A stretch of 20,283 nucleotides of DNA, from NCBI RefSeq assembly GCF_020554865.1, contig NZ_JAJCIC010000049.1, forward strand, positions 1 through 20,283. The letters are read 5' to 3'. This DNA is from Lacrimispora sp. 210928-DFI.3.58 (GTDB lineage Bacteria > Bacillota > Clostridia > Lachnospirales > Lachnospiraceae). Positions 1-8,695 of the stretch are shown here, piece after piece. The notes under the pieces were generated by a model. The model was not told the DNA's origin. It did not search any database and saw only the letters and a list, made by a program, of their open reading frames with translations. Position 1 is the first letter of the stretch. Every line of letters starts with the position of its first letter. The position numbers and the translations under genes are program-made.

Positions 1-99
1 TTTGAAATCCTAATTGCATTACGAGATGATTATACTTCCGATAAGGAAAATTATCGCAAGGTCTTAAGATTTCAGCAACTCCATTTTAAGATAGGGTAA
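1..99 (+). CDS. 3' end of an upstream gene (partial, unidentified)
   Basis: Frame 1 is open from the first base to a TAA at 97-99, giving 32 C-terminal residues that end LRFQQLHFKIG. The other two forward frames hit stops within the first 12 bases. The tail is mixed charged and hydrophobic and is too short for me to assign to a family. It lies immediately upstream of a well-formed promoter, which fits a gene ending here and a new transcription unit beginning. It is probably another gene of the polysaccharide locus, but that is inference from position only. Confidence 0.5.
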   Translation, partial: FEILIALRDDYTSDKENYRKVLRFQQLHFKIG

Positions 100-101
100 A
101 G

Positions 102-130
102 TTGCGTTATCCTGGGGAAAATGGTATACT
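102..130 (+). promoter_or_regulatory. Promoter, sigma-A-like with extended -10
   Basis: A -35 box TTGCGT (102-107) and a -10 box TATACT (125-130) are separated by exactly 17 nt. TGG directly before the -10 supplies the extended -10 TG element. The expected start site is near 137, leaving a leader of about 33 nt before the ATG at 170. The same architecture recurs at 4223-4251. Assigned by inspection only. Confidence 0.6.
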
Positions 131-169
131 GTAAAAAGCCGAAGAACATGATAGAAAGGAAGAATCTCC

Positions 170-1819
170 ATGGTATATAATGAAGCGAAAAACAATTCTG
201 AAAAGAGGGAGAAAACCCTGATACAGATGTGGAAAAATGCCAATGCAAAAATGGCGGGTATTTTTGTGATACTGGTTCTGGCAGTATATCCATTAACATT
301 CCATGACCGATATGCGGATATCCTGAGATTTAAATATTATTGTTATTTTACTACAGTGCTTATATTAGCGGTAGCAATGCTGATAACGGCAATATTCTTT
401 CTTTATAGGGACGCGAAATGGTATGACGGAAAATATACAAAACAGCTTAAGAGCAGTATGCATCCAAGAAATTGGAAGGCTGTAGATTGGGCTATGATTG
501 CATTTGTAGGCACTTCAATAATCTCAACTTTTCAGTCAGATTATTTTTATGAGGCGTTTTGGGGAAATGAGGGGAGATATAGCGGTTTATTTTTAATACT
601 GATGTATGGAATTAGCTTTTTTATTGTAAGCAAGTGCCTTGAATATAAGAGACTGTATTTGGATGCATTCCTTATGGGAGGAATGATTTGTGAAATTATT
701 GGGATTCTGCATTTTTTTAAGATTGATCCTCTTAAGATGAAAGAAGGGTTATCCTATGGTTCGTATAAAATATTCTTGTCCACAATAGGAAACGTGAATA
801 CCTATACAGCTTATCTTGCCATGTTGGCATGTGTGGGCGTTATATTGTTTATACTTGAGGAAAGAGAAAAAAAGAAACTGTTTTATCTGAGTTCTGCTTT
901 GATGTCATTGCTGTCGATGATTACAGCAAACAGTGATAACAGCTATATTAGTCTTGGGGTTTTGTTTGGGCTGCTGCCTCTGTATGCATTCGGCAGTCTA
1001 AAAAATGCAAAAAAATATGTGCTTATTGTGGCAGCTTTATTTACGGAGATTTTTTTAATTGGCTGGGTCACTCGTTTTATACCGGAGCATGTGATGGAGA
1101 TAGAGGGGGTATTTGAAATTGTTTCTCATTTCAGCTGGCTGCCAGCTATAATCCTTTTTTTGTGGGCAGGGACAATTGTTTTATATAAAATGGATAGTAA
1201 AAAGGGCAGAGGAGGAATCGTATCTGGAACTTGCAAAACAGGAAAAAGGATATGGCTTGCAATATTGATTCTGGCTGTAGCAGCAGTATGCCTGATACTT
1301 TTAGATGCAAATATATTGGGAAATGGAGAACGCTACCGTTCATTTAGCAACTATGTGGTGTTTGATGATGAGTGGGGAACCCACAGAGGTTATATTTGGA
1401 AGACGGCTTTTGAATGCCATCGGGTTTTCCCTCTGCATCATAAGCTATTTGGCTTCGGCCCGGATACTTTTGGGATTATGACTACAAGGGATTATTGGGA
1501 TTATTGGTCTGACATGGGTGAAAGATACTATGAGTTGTTTGAAAATGCCCATAATGAATATATTCAGTACTTGATCACGATCGGAATCTGCGGTTTAGCT
1601 GCATATATAGCAGTGCTTGCATCGGCTCTTGTAAAAATTGTGAAAAGATCATTCAAAGATCCAGAGTTTATGGCAATTGGATTTGCCGTTGGATGCTATG
1701 CTGTACAGGCATCTGTGAATATCAATGTTGTCATTGTGGTGCCGATCATGCTGACATTGCTGATGATGGGAGTTTCGGAAGACAAAGCGTCTTTGAAACT
1801 CCCGGAAAGTGATTATTGA
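170..1819 (+). CDS. O-antigen ligase / Wzy_C-family membrane protein
   Basis: This 549-residue polytopic membrane protein has roughly a dozen hydrophobic segments, beginning near residues 31-45. A long hydrophilic stretch (about residues 395-460) sits between late membrane segments, as in O-antigen ligases and polymerases of the Wzy_C type (PF04932). At its end is the family signature HNEYIQYLITIGICG, beginning at His461-Asn462 and followed by a further membrane helix. The family joins or polymerises polyprenyl-linked glycans on the outer face of the membrane. The ATG at 170 is preceded by AAAGGA (155-160), and a good promoter lies at 102-130. Its 3' end overlaps the convergent gene on the other strand by 7 nt. 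In a Gram-positive it may polymerise the glycan or transfer it to a wall acceptor or protein; the sequence does not decide which. Confidence 0.8.
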   Translation: MVYNEAKNNSEKREKTLIQMWKNANAKMAGIFVILVLAVYPLTFHDRYADILRFKYYCYFTTVLILAVAMLITAIFFLYRDAKWYDGKYTKQLKSSMHPRNWKAVDWAMIAFVGTSIISTFQSDYFYEAFWGNEGRYSGLFLILMYGISFFIVSKCLEYKRLYLDAFLMGGMICEIIGILHFFKIDPLKMKEGLSYGSYKIFLSTIGNVNTYTAYLAMLACVGVILFILEEREKKKLFYLSSALMSLLSMITANSDNSYISLGVLFGLLPLYAFGSLKNAKKYVLIVAALFTEIFLIGWVTRFIPEHVMEIEGVFEIVSHFSWLPAIILFLWAGTIVLYKMDSKKGRGGIVSGTCKTGKRIWLAILILAVAAVCLILLDANILGNGERYRSFSNYVVFDDEWGTHRGYIWKTAFECHRVFPLHHKLFGFGPDTFGIMTTRDYWDYWSDMGERYYELFENAHNEYIQYLITIGICGLAAYIAVLASALVKIVKRSFKDPEFMAIGFAVGCYAVQASVNINVVIVVPIMLTLLMMGVSEDKASLKLPESDY

Positions 1820-2973
1820 TATATTTTTACAATTGGTGAGACCGTTTTATCCCAAGTATAGTTATCAATGATTTCAGAAATACGCTTCCTATAAGATTCA
1901 CGGGTTGCAGGATGATTTACCAGCTCTAATAAACTGTTTTTTAAGGCGTCCAGATTATGCGGAGGAATCAGGCAGCCGGCGCGGCTGTTCTCTATGATTT
2001 CCGAAATCCCTTGTCCGGTGCATGCGATACAGGGAAGGCCGCAGGCCATGGCCTCCAGGTAAACGCAGCCAAAGCCTTCGAAAGTGCTGGGCATAGCGAA
2101 GATATGGCATTCATTCATATATTCCCCAACCTTTTCCGGAAGCACATAACCCTTAAAAAATATGTGATCGTCCATATGATAATCATGGGCAAGTCCCTGC
2201 AGTTCTTTTTCAAGGATACCGCGGCCGAGGATCCATAACTCTGTGGGAACAGAAAAATGCGGGACACATTGGCAATAGGCATGGATGAGGCAGCGTATTC
2301 CCTTTAATTCAATGAGATTTCCTACAAACAGGATTCGGATAGGAGAGGCCGCCTTGATGTGGTTAGAGGAGACATTGAAAATAGCCGGGTCATATCCATT
2401 ATAAGCAGTAAATACTTTCTTTCGGTCAGCAGGAGGGAGGCATGACCGAATAAGGTGGGAAACCATATTGCTGACTCCAATACAGTAATCATAATCTCGA
2501 TAGATCTCCCTGCAGCATTTTGAAAAAAAACGTTTTGCAATGCGGCTTCTGATATAGGCACCCTTTTCTACATTAAGATCATGAATTTGGACAGCCATAG
2601 GAATATCTAATTGAAATTCCTTTTTTAGAAGCAGCGCAGCTTTGCCTTCGGGAAGACAATTGTGAACATGGATAAAACTGAACTGCGAAAAAAAAGATTT
2701 TCCTAGTTTTCTTAAAGCGTGAAAAAGAAAAATACCGTTAATACTATAAGAATAATTTGTACGCCAAGCTTGATAAGGGATACAGAGGACAGGAATATCC
2801 TCCAGCTCCCAGCTATAGGAGGCATTGATATCAGAACGGGGATTAATAACCGTAATGTGATATCCTTTTCTGACAAGGGCTTTTGCCTCTTCATGTACAA
2901 ACTGACAGTATTGCAGCAGTTCCCGCTGCGGATAAAAGGTACTGATAAATAAGATGTTTGCTTTATGAACCAT
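1813..2973 (-). CDS. Glycosyltransferase family 4 (TuaC-like), antisense to the rest of the locus
   Basis: This 386-residue GT-B fold protein is the only gene on the minus strand. The N-terminal acceptor domain begins with the hydrophobic strand ANILFISTFYPQ. The C-terminal donor domain carries the EX7E signature as EGFGCVYLE (Glu299 and Glu307), followed by AMACGLPCIA, as in retaining GT4 enzymes. The overall pattern resembles the teichuronic-acid transferase TuaC and other capsule GT4s; the transferred sugar cannot be read from sequence. The ATG is preceded on the minus strand by AAAGGGG with a 7-nt spacer. Its stop overlaps the end of the ligase-like gene by 7 nt, and its 5' end is separated from the divergent polymerase-like gene by only 85 nt. 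The inverted orientation means it must have its own promoter, so it may be expressed separately from the main operon. Confidence 0.85.
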   Translation of the reverse strand: MVHKANILFISTFYPQRELLQYCQFVHEEAKALVRKGYHITVINPRSDINASYSWELEDIPVLCIPYQAWRTNYSYSINGIFLFHALRKLGKSFFSQFSFIHVHNCLPEGKAALLLKKEFQLDIPMAVQIHDLNVEKGAYIRSRIAKRFFSKCCREIYRDYDYCIGVSNMVSHLIRSCLPPADRKKVFTAYNGYDPAIFNVSSNHIKAASPIRILFVGNLIELKGIRCLIHAYCQCVPHFSVPTELWILGRGILEKELQGLAHDYHMDDHIFFKGYVLPEKVGEYMNECHIFAMPSTFEGFGCVYLEAMACGLPCIACTGQGISEIIENSRAGCLIPPHNLDALKNSLLELVNHPATRESYRKRISEIIDNYTWDKTVSPIVKIYQ

Positions 2974-2998
2974 GAAAATCCCCTTTGCTGTTTTTTAT

Positions 2999-3027
2999 AA
3001 TTTAACATAGTTTTTTTGGGATTTCAA
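2999..3027 (-). promoter_or_regulatory. Possible promoter of the minus-strand GT4
   Basis: Read on the minus strand, TTGAAA (complement of 3022-3027) is followed after 17 nt by TAAATT (complement of 2999-3004). Spacing is ideal but the -10 matches consensus at only four of six positions. It lies 26 nt upstream of the ATG. The gene needs a promoter in this short divergent gap, which is the main argument for it. Confidence 0.25.
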
Positions 3028-3058
3028 TCACCTACTTTTGGTACAGGGGCGTATAGAT

Positions 3059-4207
3059 ATGCTGTATAGGATATTGACAAAAAATGAATTATTATATATT
3101 GGATTTTTTCTGACGATGGGAATAGCCAGGAATGACGCTATTCCTATGGTCAGGCAGGTGTCTGCTGTCCTTATAATAGCCGGGATATTGTGCTGGATTA
3201 TAAAGCTTTTGAACGATACTTATACTGTGAAAGAGCGGTTATGGCAGGCTGCTCTGCTGTGCATAGGGGCTCTGGCAGCATATTTTAACCATCATTTAGG
3301 GTGCCTTCTTATTATTATGGCAATCATAGGAATGAAAAATGTCCGCTTTCGGATCGTGCTGTCAGCCATGCTGGGAATCCAGACAGCAGCATTGGTGATT
3401 CACAGCAGTATATTTGCTGCTGACCTGCTGACAGGCAAGGTGGACGGATATTATGAAACGAGAAGGGTACTGGGTCTTTGGGATATATCAGAGCAGTACC
3501 GTATTTTCTTTGGAGAGCTGCATCCCAATGGAATCCAGAAGCTTATAGGAATGGTTTCTGCCATATGGTCTTACCTGAATTACAAAAAGCTTTGTATGAA
3601 GCATTTGGCTGTATTGACATGCGTGAATATTGCTTTTTACTTTATTACCTACAGTAATACAGGATTGATGCTGTGGCTGGTGTTTGCGGCAATGCTATTG
3701 ATCACGAAAAAAGAATTTGCCTGGCTGGATCAGGCTGCAAAGATCAGTCCGTGGCTGTTTTTGTTTATGGCGGCTTTCATAGTGGCAATTACGTATTTTT
3801 ATTCACCGAAAAATATGCTCATTGAATTTCTGAATCGGTGTGTTACCGGAAGATTCCACTGGGCCAATGAGCATTTGTACGCTTCCGGTCTGTCCTTGTG
3901 GGGAAAATCCCTGGATCCGGATCTGGCATATCTGCCTTTGGACTGCGGATATATTAATTTACTGCTTTGCTATGGAACCGTTTTATTTGGTATGTATATA
4001 TTGGGAACGGCTTTTACATTGCGTTATCTTGCGGATAAAAAAATGTATCCTGAAATCGCGCTTGTGTGGTTCCTGCAGTTGTTTTTTATTATTGAAAGCT
4101 TTATTCTGGTCTTGTGGATGAATGCAACCTTTGTATATATGTCCGGTTTGCTGTATGATGTTTCGATGCCACTTGCTGGAAGCCCTAAAGGTAATTGCCA
4201 GGTGTAA
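3059..4207 (+). CDS. wzy: Wzy-like polysaccharide polymerase, copy A
   Basis: A 382-residue hydrophobic protein with about ten membrane segments and no cytoplasmic enzyme domain, as expected for a Wzy-type repeat-unit polymerase. Distinct features are HPNG after the fourth or fifth helix, YSNTG in the next loop-helix, and an extracellular-loop-like segment GRFHWANEHL starting at Gly264-Arg265, followed by LWGKSL. The protein encoded at 8733-9842 shows the same elements in the same order. Wzy proteins polymerise lipid-linked repeat units on the outer membrane face; the linkage formed cannot be predicted. I chose the ATG at 3059 because AGGGG (3045-3049) precedes it by 9 nt; an in-frame TTG at 3038 has no ribosome site. 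It is divergent from the upstream GT4 and ends 84 nt before the initiating transferase gene. Confidence 0.7.
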   Translation: MLYRILTKNELLYIGFFLTMGIARNDAIPMVRQVSAVLIIAGILCWIIKLLNDTYTVKERLWQAALLCIGALAAYFNHHLGCLLIIMAIIGMKNVRFRIVLSAMLGIQTAALVIHSSIFAADLLTGKVDGYYETRRVLGLWDISEQYRIFFGELHPNGIQKLIGMVSAIWSYLNYKKLCMKHLAVLTCVNIAFYFITYSNTGLMLWLVFAAMLLITKKEFAWLDQAAKISPWLFLFMAAFIVAITYFYSPKNMLIEFLNRCVTGRFHWANEHLYASGLSLWGKSLDPDLAYLPLDCGYINLLLCYGTVLFGMYILGTAFTLRYLADKKMYPEIALVWFLQLFFIIESFILVLWMNATFVYMSGLLYDVSMPLAGSPKGNCQV

Positions 4208-4222
4208 ACACTGATTGGTTCA

Positions 4223-4251
4223 TTGCAATCCAAATATAATAATGCTATACT
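4223..4251 (+). promoter_or_regulatory. Promoter of the main operon, extended -10
   Basis: TTGCAA (4223-4228) and TATACT (4246-4251) are separated by 17 nt, with TGC immediately upstream of the -10 as an extended element. The expected start site is near 4258, about 34 nt before the ATG at 4292. The layout matches the promoter at 102-130, including the identical TATACTGT core. This is the best candidate for driving the long run of co-directional genes that follows. Confidence 0.65.
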
Positions 4252-4291
4252 GTTAGGGTAGAAAATAGAAATAGGATTAGTAGAAAACACT

Positions 4292-5704
4292 ATGATAAAG
4301 AATAATGAGAAATACAAGCGTCTAATAAGAATTTTAATGGTAATGACATTGATTGCGGCAGAAATGGCCATTTATTATGTGGTTTGGAGACGGAACTACA
4401 ACCGGCGCATGGAAGTTCCTTATGATGTAAAAGGAAACTACATGATTGCTGCGGTATATGGTATTGTGATTATGCTGTTTGCACATATATATGGCGCTCT
4501 TCGTATTGGATATCTCCGCAGGGGCAATCTTGCTTATTCCCAGATTTTAACAATTCTTTGCAGTAATGTTATGATGTATCTGCAGATTACGCTTCTGGTT
4601 AAGCACTTCTATACGATTGTTCCTCTGCTTGCTATGACAGGAATAGAGATTGTTCTGATCCTGCTGTGGAGCGTCGGAGTCACATATATATATAGGAAAA
4701 TTTACCCGCCCCGCAGAGTCTGCCTTGTTTATGGGGACAGGCCAATATCCAGTATGATGACGAAGCTCCATACCAGGACAGACCGCTTCGAGGTATGTGA
4801 AATGATACATATATCGGAGGGACTGGAGAAAATCCTTCAGCTTGTAAAACAATACGAGGGACTGGTGATCTGCGATGTCCCGTCCTCGATGCGCAACAAG
4901 CTTCTGAAGTATTGCTATGGGGAATCCATCCGGACATACACTGTGCCGAAGATCTCAGACATTATAGTGAGGAGCGCAGAGAATCTCCATATGTTTGATA
5001 CTCCTCTTTTATTATCAAGAAATACAGGCCTTCATGTGGAACAGAGCATTGCGAAGCGCCTTATGGATATTATTTGTTCCATTGTGGCATTATCCGTTTT
5101 CTCGCCGATTATTCTCTGCACAGCACTTGCTATTAAGGCTTATGATAGGGGGCCGGTATTATTTTACCAGAAGAGATGCACGAAGGATGGGCGCGTCTTT
5201 ACCATTTATAAATTCAGGAGTATGATTGTAGATGCGGAAAAGGACGGACATCCTATTCCTGCAACAGAGAGAGATCCTAGAATCACTCCTGTGGGGCGCA
5301 TTATCAGGGCGACAAGGATCGATGAATTACCGCAATTCATCAATATTTTAAAGGGTGATATGAGCTTGGTAGGCCCCAGGCCGGAGAGAATTGAGCATGT
5401 TGAAAAATATACGGCAGCAATTCCAGAGTTCAAATACCGATTAAAGGTAAAAGGCGGCCTTACCGGCTATGCACAGGTATATGGTAAATATAATACAACT
5501 GCCTATGATAAGCTGAAGCTGGACTTAATGTACATTGAAAATTATTCTTTCCTGCTGGATATAGAGATTTTGTTTAAAACTCTAAAGATCCTTTTACTGA
5601 AAGAAAGTACAGAGGGGTTTGATGACACGGATTCTCAGGCCATGCTTCAAACAGATTTCCGAGCCGGGCAGGAGCAGAAGGAGAAAGCAGAAAATAACTT
5701 TTGA
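4292..5704 (+). CDS. Initiating polyprenyl glycosylphosphotransferase (WbaP/CpsE type)
   Basis: This 470-residue protein has the full three-part layout of exopolysaccharide polyprenyl glycosylphosphotransferases. Four N-terminal membrane helices lie within about residues 10-130. A cytoplasmic Rossmann-like domain spans about 140-245. A C-terminal bacterial sugar transferase domain (PF02397) runs from about residue 252, starting with KRLMDIICSIVAL. Hallmark motifs are FYQKRCTKDGRVFTIYKFRSM, the catalytic Asp-Glu pair in RIDELPQF (Asp344, Glu345), and MSLVGPRPE. It transfers a sugar-1-phosphate (commonly Gal-1-P, Glc-1-P or a diamino-sugar) to undecaprenyl phosphate and so commits the pathway. 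It is the first gene behind the promoter at 4223-4251. The Shine-Dalgarno site is weak (AGGA at 4273-4276, 15 nt away). The family assignment is secure; the sugar is not determined. Confidence 0.93.
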   Translation: MIKNNEKYKRLIRILMVMTLIAAEMAIYYVVWRRNYNRRMEVPYDVKGNYMIAAVYGIVIMLFAHIYGALRIGYLRRGNLAYSQILTILCSNVMMYLQITLLVKHFYTIVPLLAMTGIEIVLILLWSVGVTYIYRKIYPPRRVCLVYGDRPISSMMTKLHTRTDRFEVCEMIHISEGLEKILQLVKQYEGLVICDVPSSMRNKLLKYCYGESIRTYTVPKISDIIVRSAENLHMFDTPLLLSRNTGLHVEQSIAKRLMDIICSIVALSVFSPIILCTALAIKAYDRGPVLFYQKRCTKDGRVFTIYKFRSMIVDAEKDGHPIPATERDPRITPVGRIIRATRIDELPQFINILKGDMSLVGPRPERIEHVEKYTAAIPEFKYRLKVKGGLTGYAQVYGKYNTTAYDKLKLDLMYIENYSFLLDIEILFKTLKILLLKESTEGFDDTDSQAMLQTDFRAGQEQKEKAENNF

Positions 5705-5721
5705 CAGAAAAGGAAACTGGA

Positions 5722-6462
5722 ATGGATCGTATTAAGGTGAGTATTGTTACAGTGTGCCGCAATAGTGAAGCTGTTATCAGACAAACAATGGATTCCGTTC
5801 TGCAGCAGACTTATGACAATATAGAATACATTATAATTGATGGATTGTCGGAGGATTCGACAGTAGCTATAGCTGAATCCTACCGGACAAAATTTGAAAA
5901 AAGAGGATATAGCTTTCGTATTCTCTCAGAGGCAGATAAAGGCATATATGATGCTATGAATAAAGGAATAAGCCTTACAACAGGAGAGCTGGTAGGACTG
6001 ATCAACAGCGGTGATTGGTACGAAGAACAGACAGTGGAGAAGGTTGTGGATACCTATATCAGGACTGCCTTTGATGTATTTTATGCGGATATACGTATTT
6101 GGAGAGAATCGGGGGCAGTGATAAAAAAAGCGAGGCTAAGAAGATATGCTACAACCAGAGACTGGAATCACCCGACTACCTTTATCCGAAGGAGGCTATA
6201 TGACAACTATCATTATGCCTGCCGGTGCGTATATGACGACTGGGATCTGATTTTAAAAATAAGAAATGACGGATACAAGATAGTGGTTCTGAATGAGGTA
6301 CTGGCAAACTTCAGCTTTGGAGGAGCAAGCAACCAGAAAAGCCTGCAGAAGATGGCGGAACGAATGAGGGAACGATACCGTATATATCGGGAGAATGGCT
6401 ACAGCCGCTTCTATATTGTTGAATGTATTATCTGGGAAATCGCAAAATATCTGATAGCATAG
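5722..6462 (+). CDS. Glycosyltransferase family 2
   Basis: A 246-residue GT-A fold inverting glycosyltransferase. It starts with the family's first strand, KVSIVTVCRNSEAVIRQTMD, followed by IEYIIIDGLSEDST, the nucleotide-binding half. The motifs EADKGIYDAMNKGISL and GLINSGDWY occupy the DXD region in the WcaA/WcaE-like subgroup, and WNHPTTFIRR plus YDDWDLILKI supply the acceptor side and likely base region. It adds one sugar from an NDP donor to the lipid-linked repeat unit on the cytoplasmic face. I chose ATG 5722 because AAAGGAAA (5709-5716) lies 7 nt before it. An in-frame TTG at 5701 overlapping the previous stop lacks a ribosome site. It follows the initiating transferase by 17 nt and may add the second sugar. 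Confidence 0.88.
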   Translation: MDRIKVSIVTVCRNSEAVIRQTMDSVLQQTYDNIEYIIIDGLSEDSTVAIAESYRTKFEKRGYSFRILSEADKGIYDAMNKGISLTTGELVGLINSGDWYEEQTVEKVVDTYIRTAFDVFYADIRIWRESGAVIKKARLRRYATTRDWNHPTTFIRRRLYDNYHYACRCVYDDWDLILKIRNDGYKIVVLNEVLANFSFGGASNQKSLQKMAERMRERYRIYRENGYSRFYIVECIIWEIAKYLIA

Positions 6463-6494
6463 GCTATTGATTACAGGGAAGAGGAGCAGGGAAT

Positions 6495-7595
6495 ATGAAA
6501 ATAGCAGTGGATCTTTCGTTTATCCGTTCGGATCATACGAATGGCGGTACTGAGTCCTGTATAAAGAATCTTATAAAGGGATGGATTCAGCAGGAAGTTA
6601 TTCATAACTTCCTTTTTTTTATACATGAGGACATTTACAAGGATTACAAAAAAATGTTTCCGGAATGCCGGTTTGTGATCTACAGATGCAAAGGCGGCCA
6701 TAAGCTGCGTACTACCTGGTTTCAGACCTTTATTTTACCCCGGTGGGTGAAAAAGTATAAGGCGGATATTATTTATTATCCTACCTATGTAACAGGGTAC
6801 TACCGTCATTTATCTGTTCCGGCAGTGGTAAACCCTCATGATATCCAATTTAAATTTTATCCGGAATATTTTTCTGCATATAAAAGACACTATCTTGATA
6901 TGGGGTACAGGCATTCCCTGAAAAAAGCTGATCTGGTCATCGCTATTTCCGATTATGTGAAGGGAACGCTTAAGGCTTGTTATGGTAAGGAGTGCCAAGG
7001 TAAGCTGATTACAGTATATGATCCTGTAGATTTTAGCCACGTACAGGAGGAGGCGCTGGAACAGGTACAGGAGCCCTATATTTTAAGCATCTCATCTATT
7101 TTAAAGCATAAAAATATGCTTACACTGGTTAAGGCCTTTGAGCGGGTTTCAGACGAAATTGGACATCAACTTGTAATCGTAGGCTGCAAAGGAAACGGAA
7201 TGGAGGAGATCAGGGCATATTTGAAGGAAAAGGGGATGGAAAAGCGGATCCTTTTTACGGACTATGTAAAGGACAGTCATATCGAGTGGCTGTACAGCCA
7301 TGCGGCCTTGTATGTGACGACCTCTCTGTATGAGGGCTTTGGTATGACTCCGATTGAGGCGATGGGGAGAGGAATTCCGTGCATCAGCTCCAGGTCTACT
7401 TCTCTGCCGGAGGTCACGATGGAGCTGGCAGAATACTATGAGCCGGCAGAGGATGACAGGATTTTAGCGGAGAAGATTAGGGAAATACTGAAAAGAACAA
7501 AGCCTCAGGTTCCAGATAAAAGATTATTTATAGAAAAATATGACAAGACCCGGATTGCGGGACAGCTTTACCAGGTATTTGAGGAACTGCTATGA
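6495..7595 (+). CDS. Glycosyltransferase family 4
   Basis: A 366-residue GT-B protein. The N-terminal domain opens with MKIAVDLSFI and the glycine-rich NGGTESCIKNL typical of GT4 enzymes of capsule loci. VNPHDIQFKFYPEYF and ADLVIAISDYVKG follow in the middle, with the interdomain region near ILSISSILKHKN. The donor-site EX7E motif is EGFGMTPIE (Glu280, Glu288), followed by AMGRGIPCISS and SLPEV. Retaining transfer from an NDP-sugar is expected; sequences of this look are often mannosyl-, glucosyl- or rhamnosyltransferases, but the donor is not determined here. The ATG is preceded by GAGGAG, and the gene overlaps the next by ATGA (4 nt), indicating translational coupling. Confidence 0.9.
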   Translation: MKIAVDLSFIRSDHTNGGTESCIKNLIKGWIQQEVIHNFLFFIHEDIYKDYKKMFPECRFVIYRCKGGHKLRTTWFQTFILPRWVKKYKADIIYYPTYVTGYYRHLSVPAVVNPHDIQFKFYPEYFSAYKRHYLDMGYRHSLKKADLVIAISDYVKGTLKACYGKECQGKLITVYDPVDFSHVQEEALEQVQEPYILSISSILKHKNMLTLVKAFERVSDEIGHQLVIVGCKGNGMEEIRAYLKEKGMEKRILFTDYVKDSHIEWLYSHAALYVTTSLYEGFGMTPIEAMGRGIPCISSRSTSLPEVTMELAEYYEPAEDDRILAEKIREILKRTKPQVPDKRLFIEKYDKTRIAGQLYQVFEELL

Positions 7596-8695
7596 AAGTA
7601 TTATTTATCAATAATATACCATCACCCTACAGAGTGGATTTTCTGAATGAACTGGGAAAATACTGTCAGCTAACAGCGGTATTTGGCAGAGAAACGGCCA
7701 GGGACAGGGACCAAAAATGGAAACCAGATGAATTTCACAATTTTAAGGCTGTATTTTTAAGAGGAATCAAGGTAGGCACAGACGCCAGCATCAGCTTCCA
7801 GATAATTTCTGTTATAAGGGAGGGCTTTGATATGATATTTTTAGGGAGCTACTCATCCCCCTCCCATATCATTGCTATGGAATATATGAAGGCCAGGGGA
7901 ATCCCATTCCTGCTGAATGCCGACGGCGGCTTTGTGAAGAGAGATAAATGGCCGGTGCGGATGCTAAAGCGCCACATTATAGGACTGGCTTCAGCATGGC
8001 TCAGCACCGGAAAGCTGACAGACGATTATCTGGCCTATTACGGGGCAAATCGGGATAAGATCTTCCGCTATCCCTTTACTTCTGTGAAAGATCAGGAGCG
8101 CTTCTGTACCCAGGAGGCGGCGAAAAATGAGACGAAGGTGAAATTACGCATAAAGGAGAAAACAGCGGTCATTACAGTAGGGCAGTTCATCCCCAGAAAG
8201 GGCCTGGATCTGCTGATACGCTGCTGCTCCAAAATGCAGAAGGATACAGGCGTTTATATAATTGGAGGAGAGCCGGGGGAAGAATATAAGAAGCTTTTGG
8301 AAGACGAATGGAAGGAACGGGTACATTTCATCGGTTTTAAGAGCAAGGAGGAGCTGAAGGATTATTATATTGCTGCTGATGTGTTTGTTTTTCCTACCCG
8401 CGAGGATATATGGGGGCTGGTATTGAACGAAGCAATGTCCTACGGCCTTCCCTGCGTGGCCTCGGAACGTGCCGTTGCATCCATTGAAATGATTGAGGAT
8501 GGAATGAACGGCTATCTGGTGGATCCGGAGGATACCGGCCAAATGGCAGACAGGCTGAACCGCTTGCTGTCAGACAGGGAGGAACGGCTGCGTATGGGAG
8601 AGCTGGCCTACGAGAAATCGAAGGAATACACGATTGAAAACATGGCGGCAAGGCATATGGAAATATTCCGGCAGTTTTTGGGCAGAGGATTTTGA
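7592..8695 (+). CDS. Glycosyltransferase family 4, WGLV subgroup
   Basis: A 367-residue GT-B protein starting MKVLFINNIPSPYRVDFLN, an opening shared by a distinct GT4 subgroup of capsule and O-antigen loci. The acceptor half includes GSYSSPSHIIAMEYM and FLLNADGG. The donor half has ITVGQFIPRKGLDLLIRC and the donor signature REDIWGLVLNEAM. Compared with classical EX7E, the first acid aligned with the motif is Asp272 rather than Glu, with the second at Glu280; Glu271 is adjacent. This substitution is common in proteins with this WGLV pattern, so I read it as active. Its start overlaps the previous stop by 4 nt. The substrate is not determined. Confidence 0.88.
   Translation: MKVLFINNIPSPYRVDFLNELGKYCQLTAVFGRETARDRDQKWKPDEFHNFKAVFLRGIKVGTDASISFQIISVIREGFDMIFLGSYSSPSHIIAMEYMKARGIPFLLNADGGFVKRDKWPVRMLKRHIIGLASAWLSTGKLTDDYLAYYGANRDKIFRYPFTSVKDQERFCTQEAAKNETKVKLRIKEKTAVITVGQFIPRKGLDLLIRCCSKMQKDTGVYIIGGEPGEEYKKLLEDEWKERVHFIGFKSKEELKDYYIAADVFVFPTREDIWGLVLNEAMSYGLPCVASERAVASIEMIEDGMNGYLVDPEDTGQMADRLNRLLSDREERLRMGELAYEKSKEYTIENMAARHMEIFRQFLGRGF

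Noticed and set aside
4208..4222. Transcription terminator after the first polymerase-like gene
   Set aside because: I see no inverted repeat followed by a T-run in the 84-nt gap; the gap is filled by the promoter and leader.
4024..4371. 115-codon open frame on the minus strand across the 4.2-kb promoter
   Set aside because: It covers the end of one real gene, the promoter gap and the start of another, with low-complexity hydrophobic content and no recognisable domain.
5701..5729. Perfect TTGACA at 5701-5706 as a promoter for the GT2 gene
   Set aside because: The hexamer 17 nt downstream is GGATCG, with no resemblance to a -10, and the site lies at the overlap of two operon genes.
8144..8542. 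132-codon open frame on the minus strand
   Set aside because: It is antisense to the donor domain of a clear GT4 gene and shows no protein-family features.
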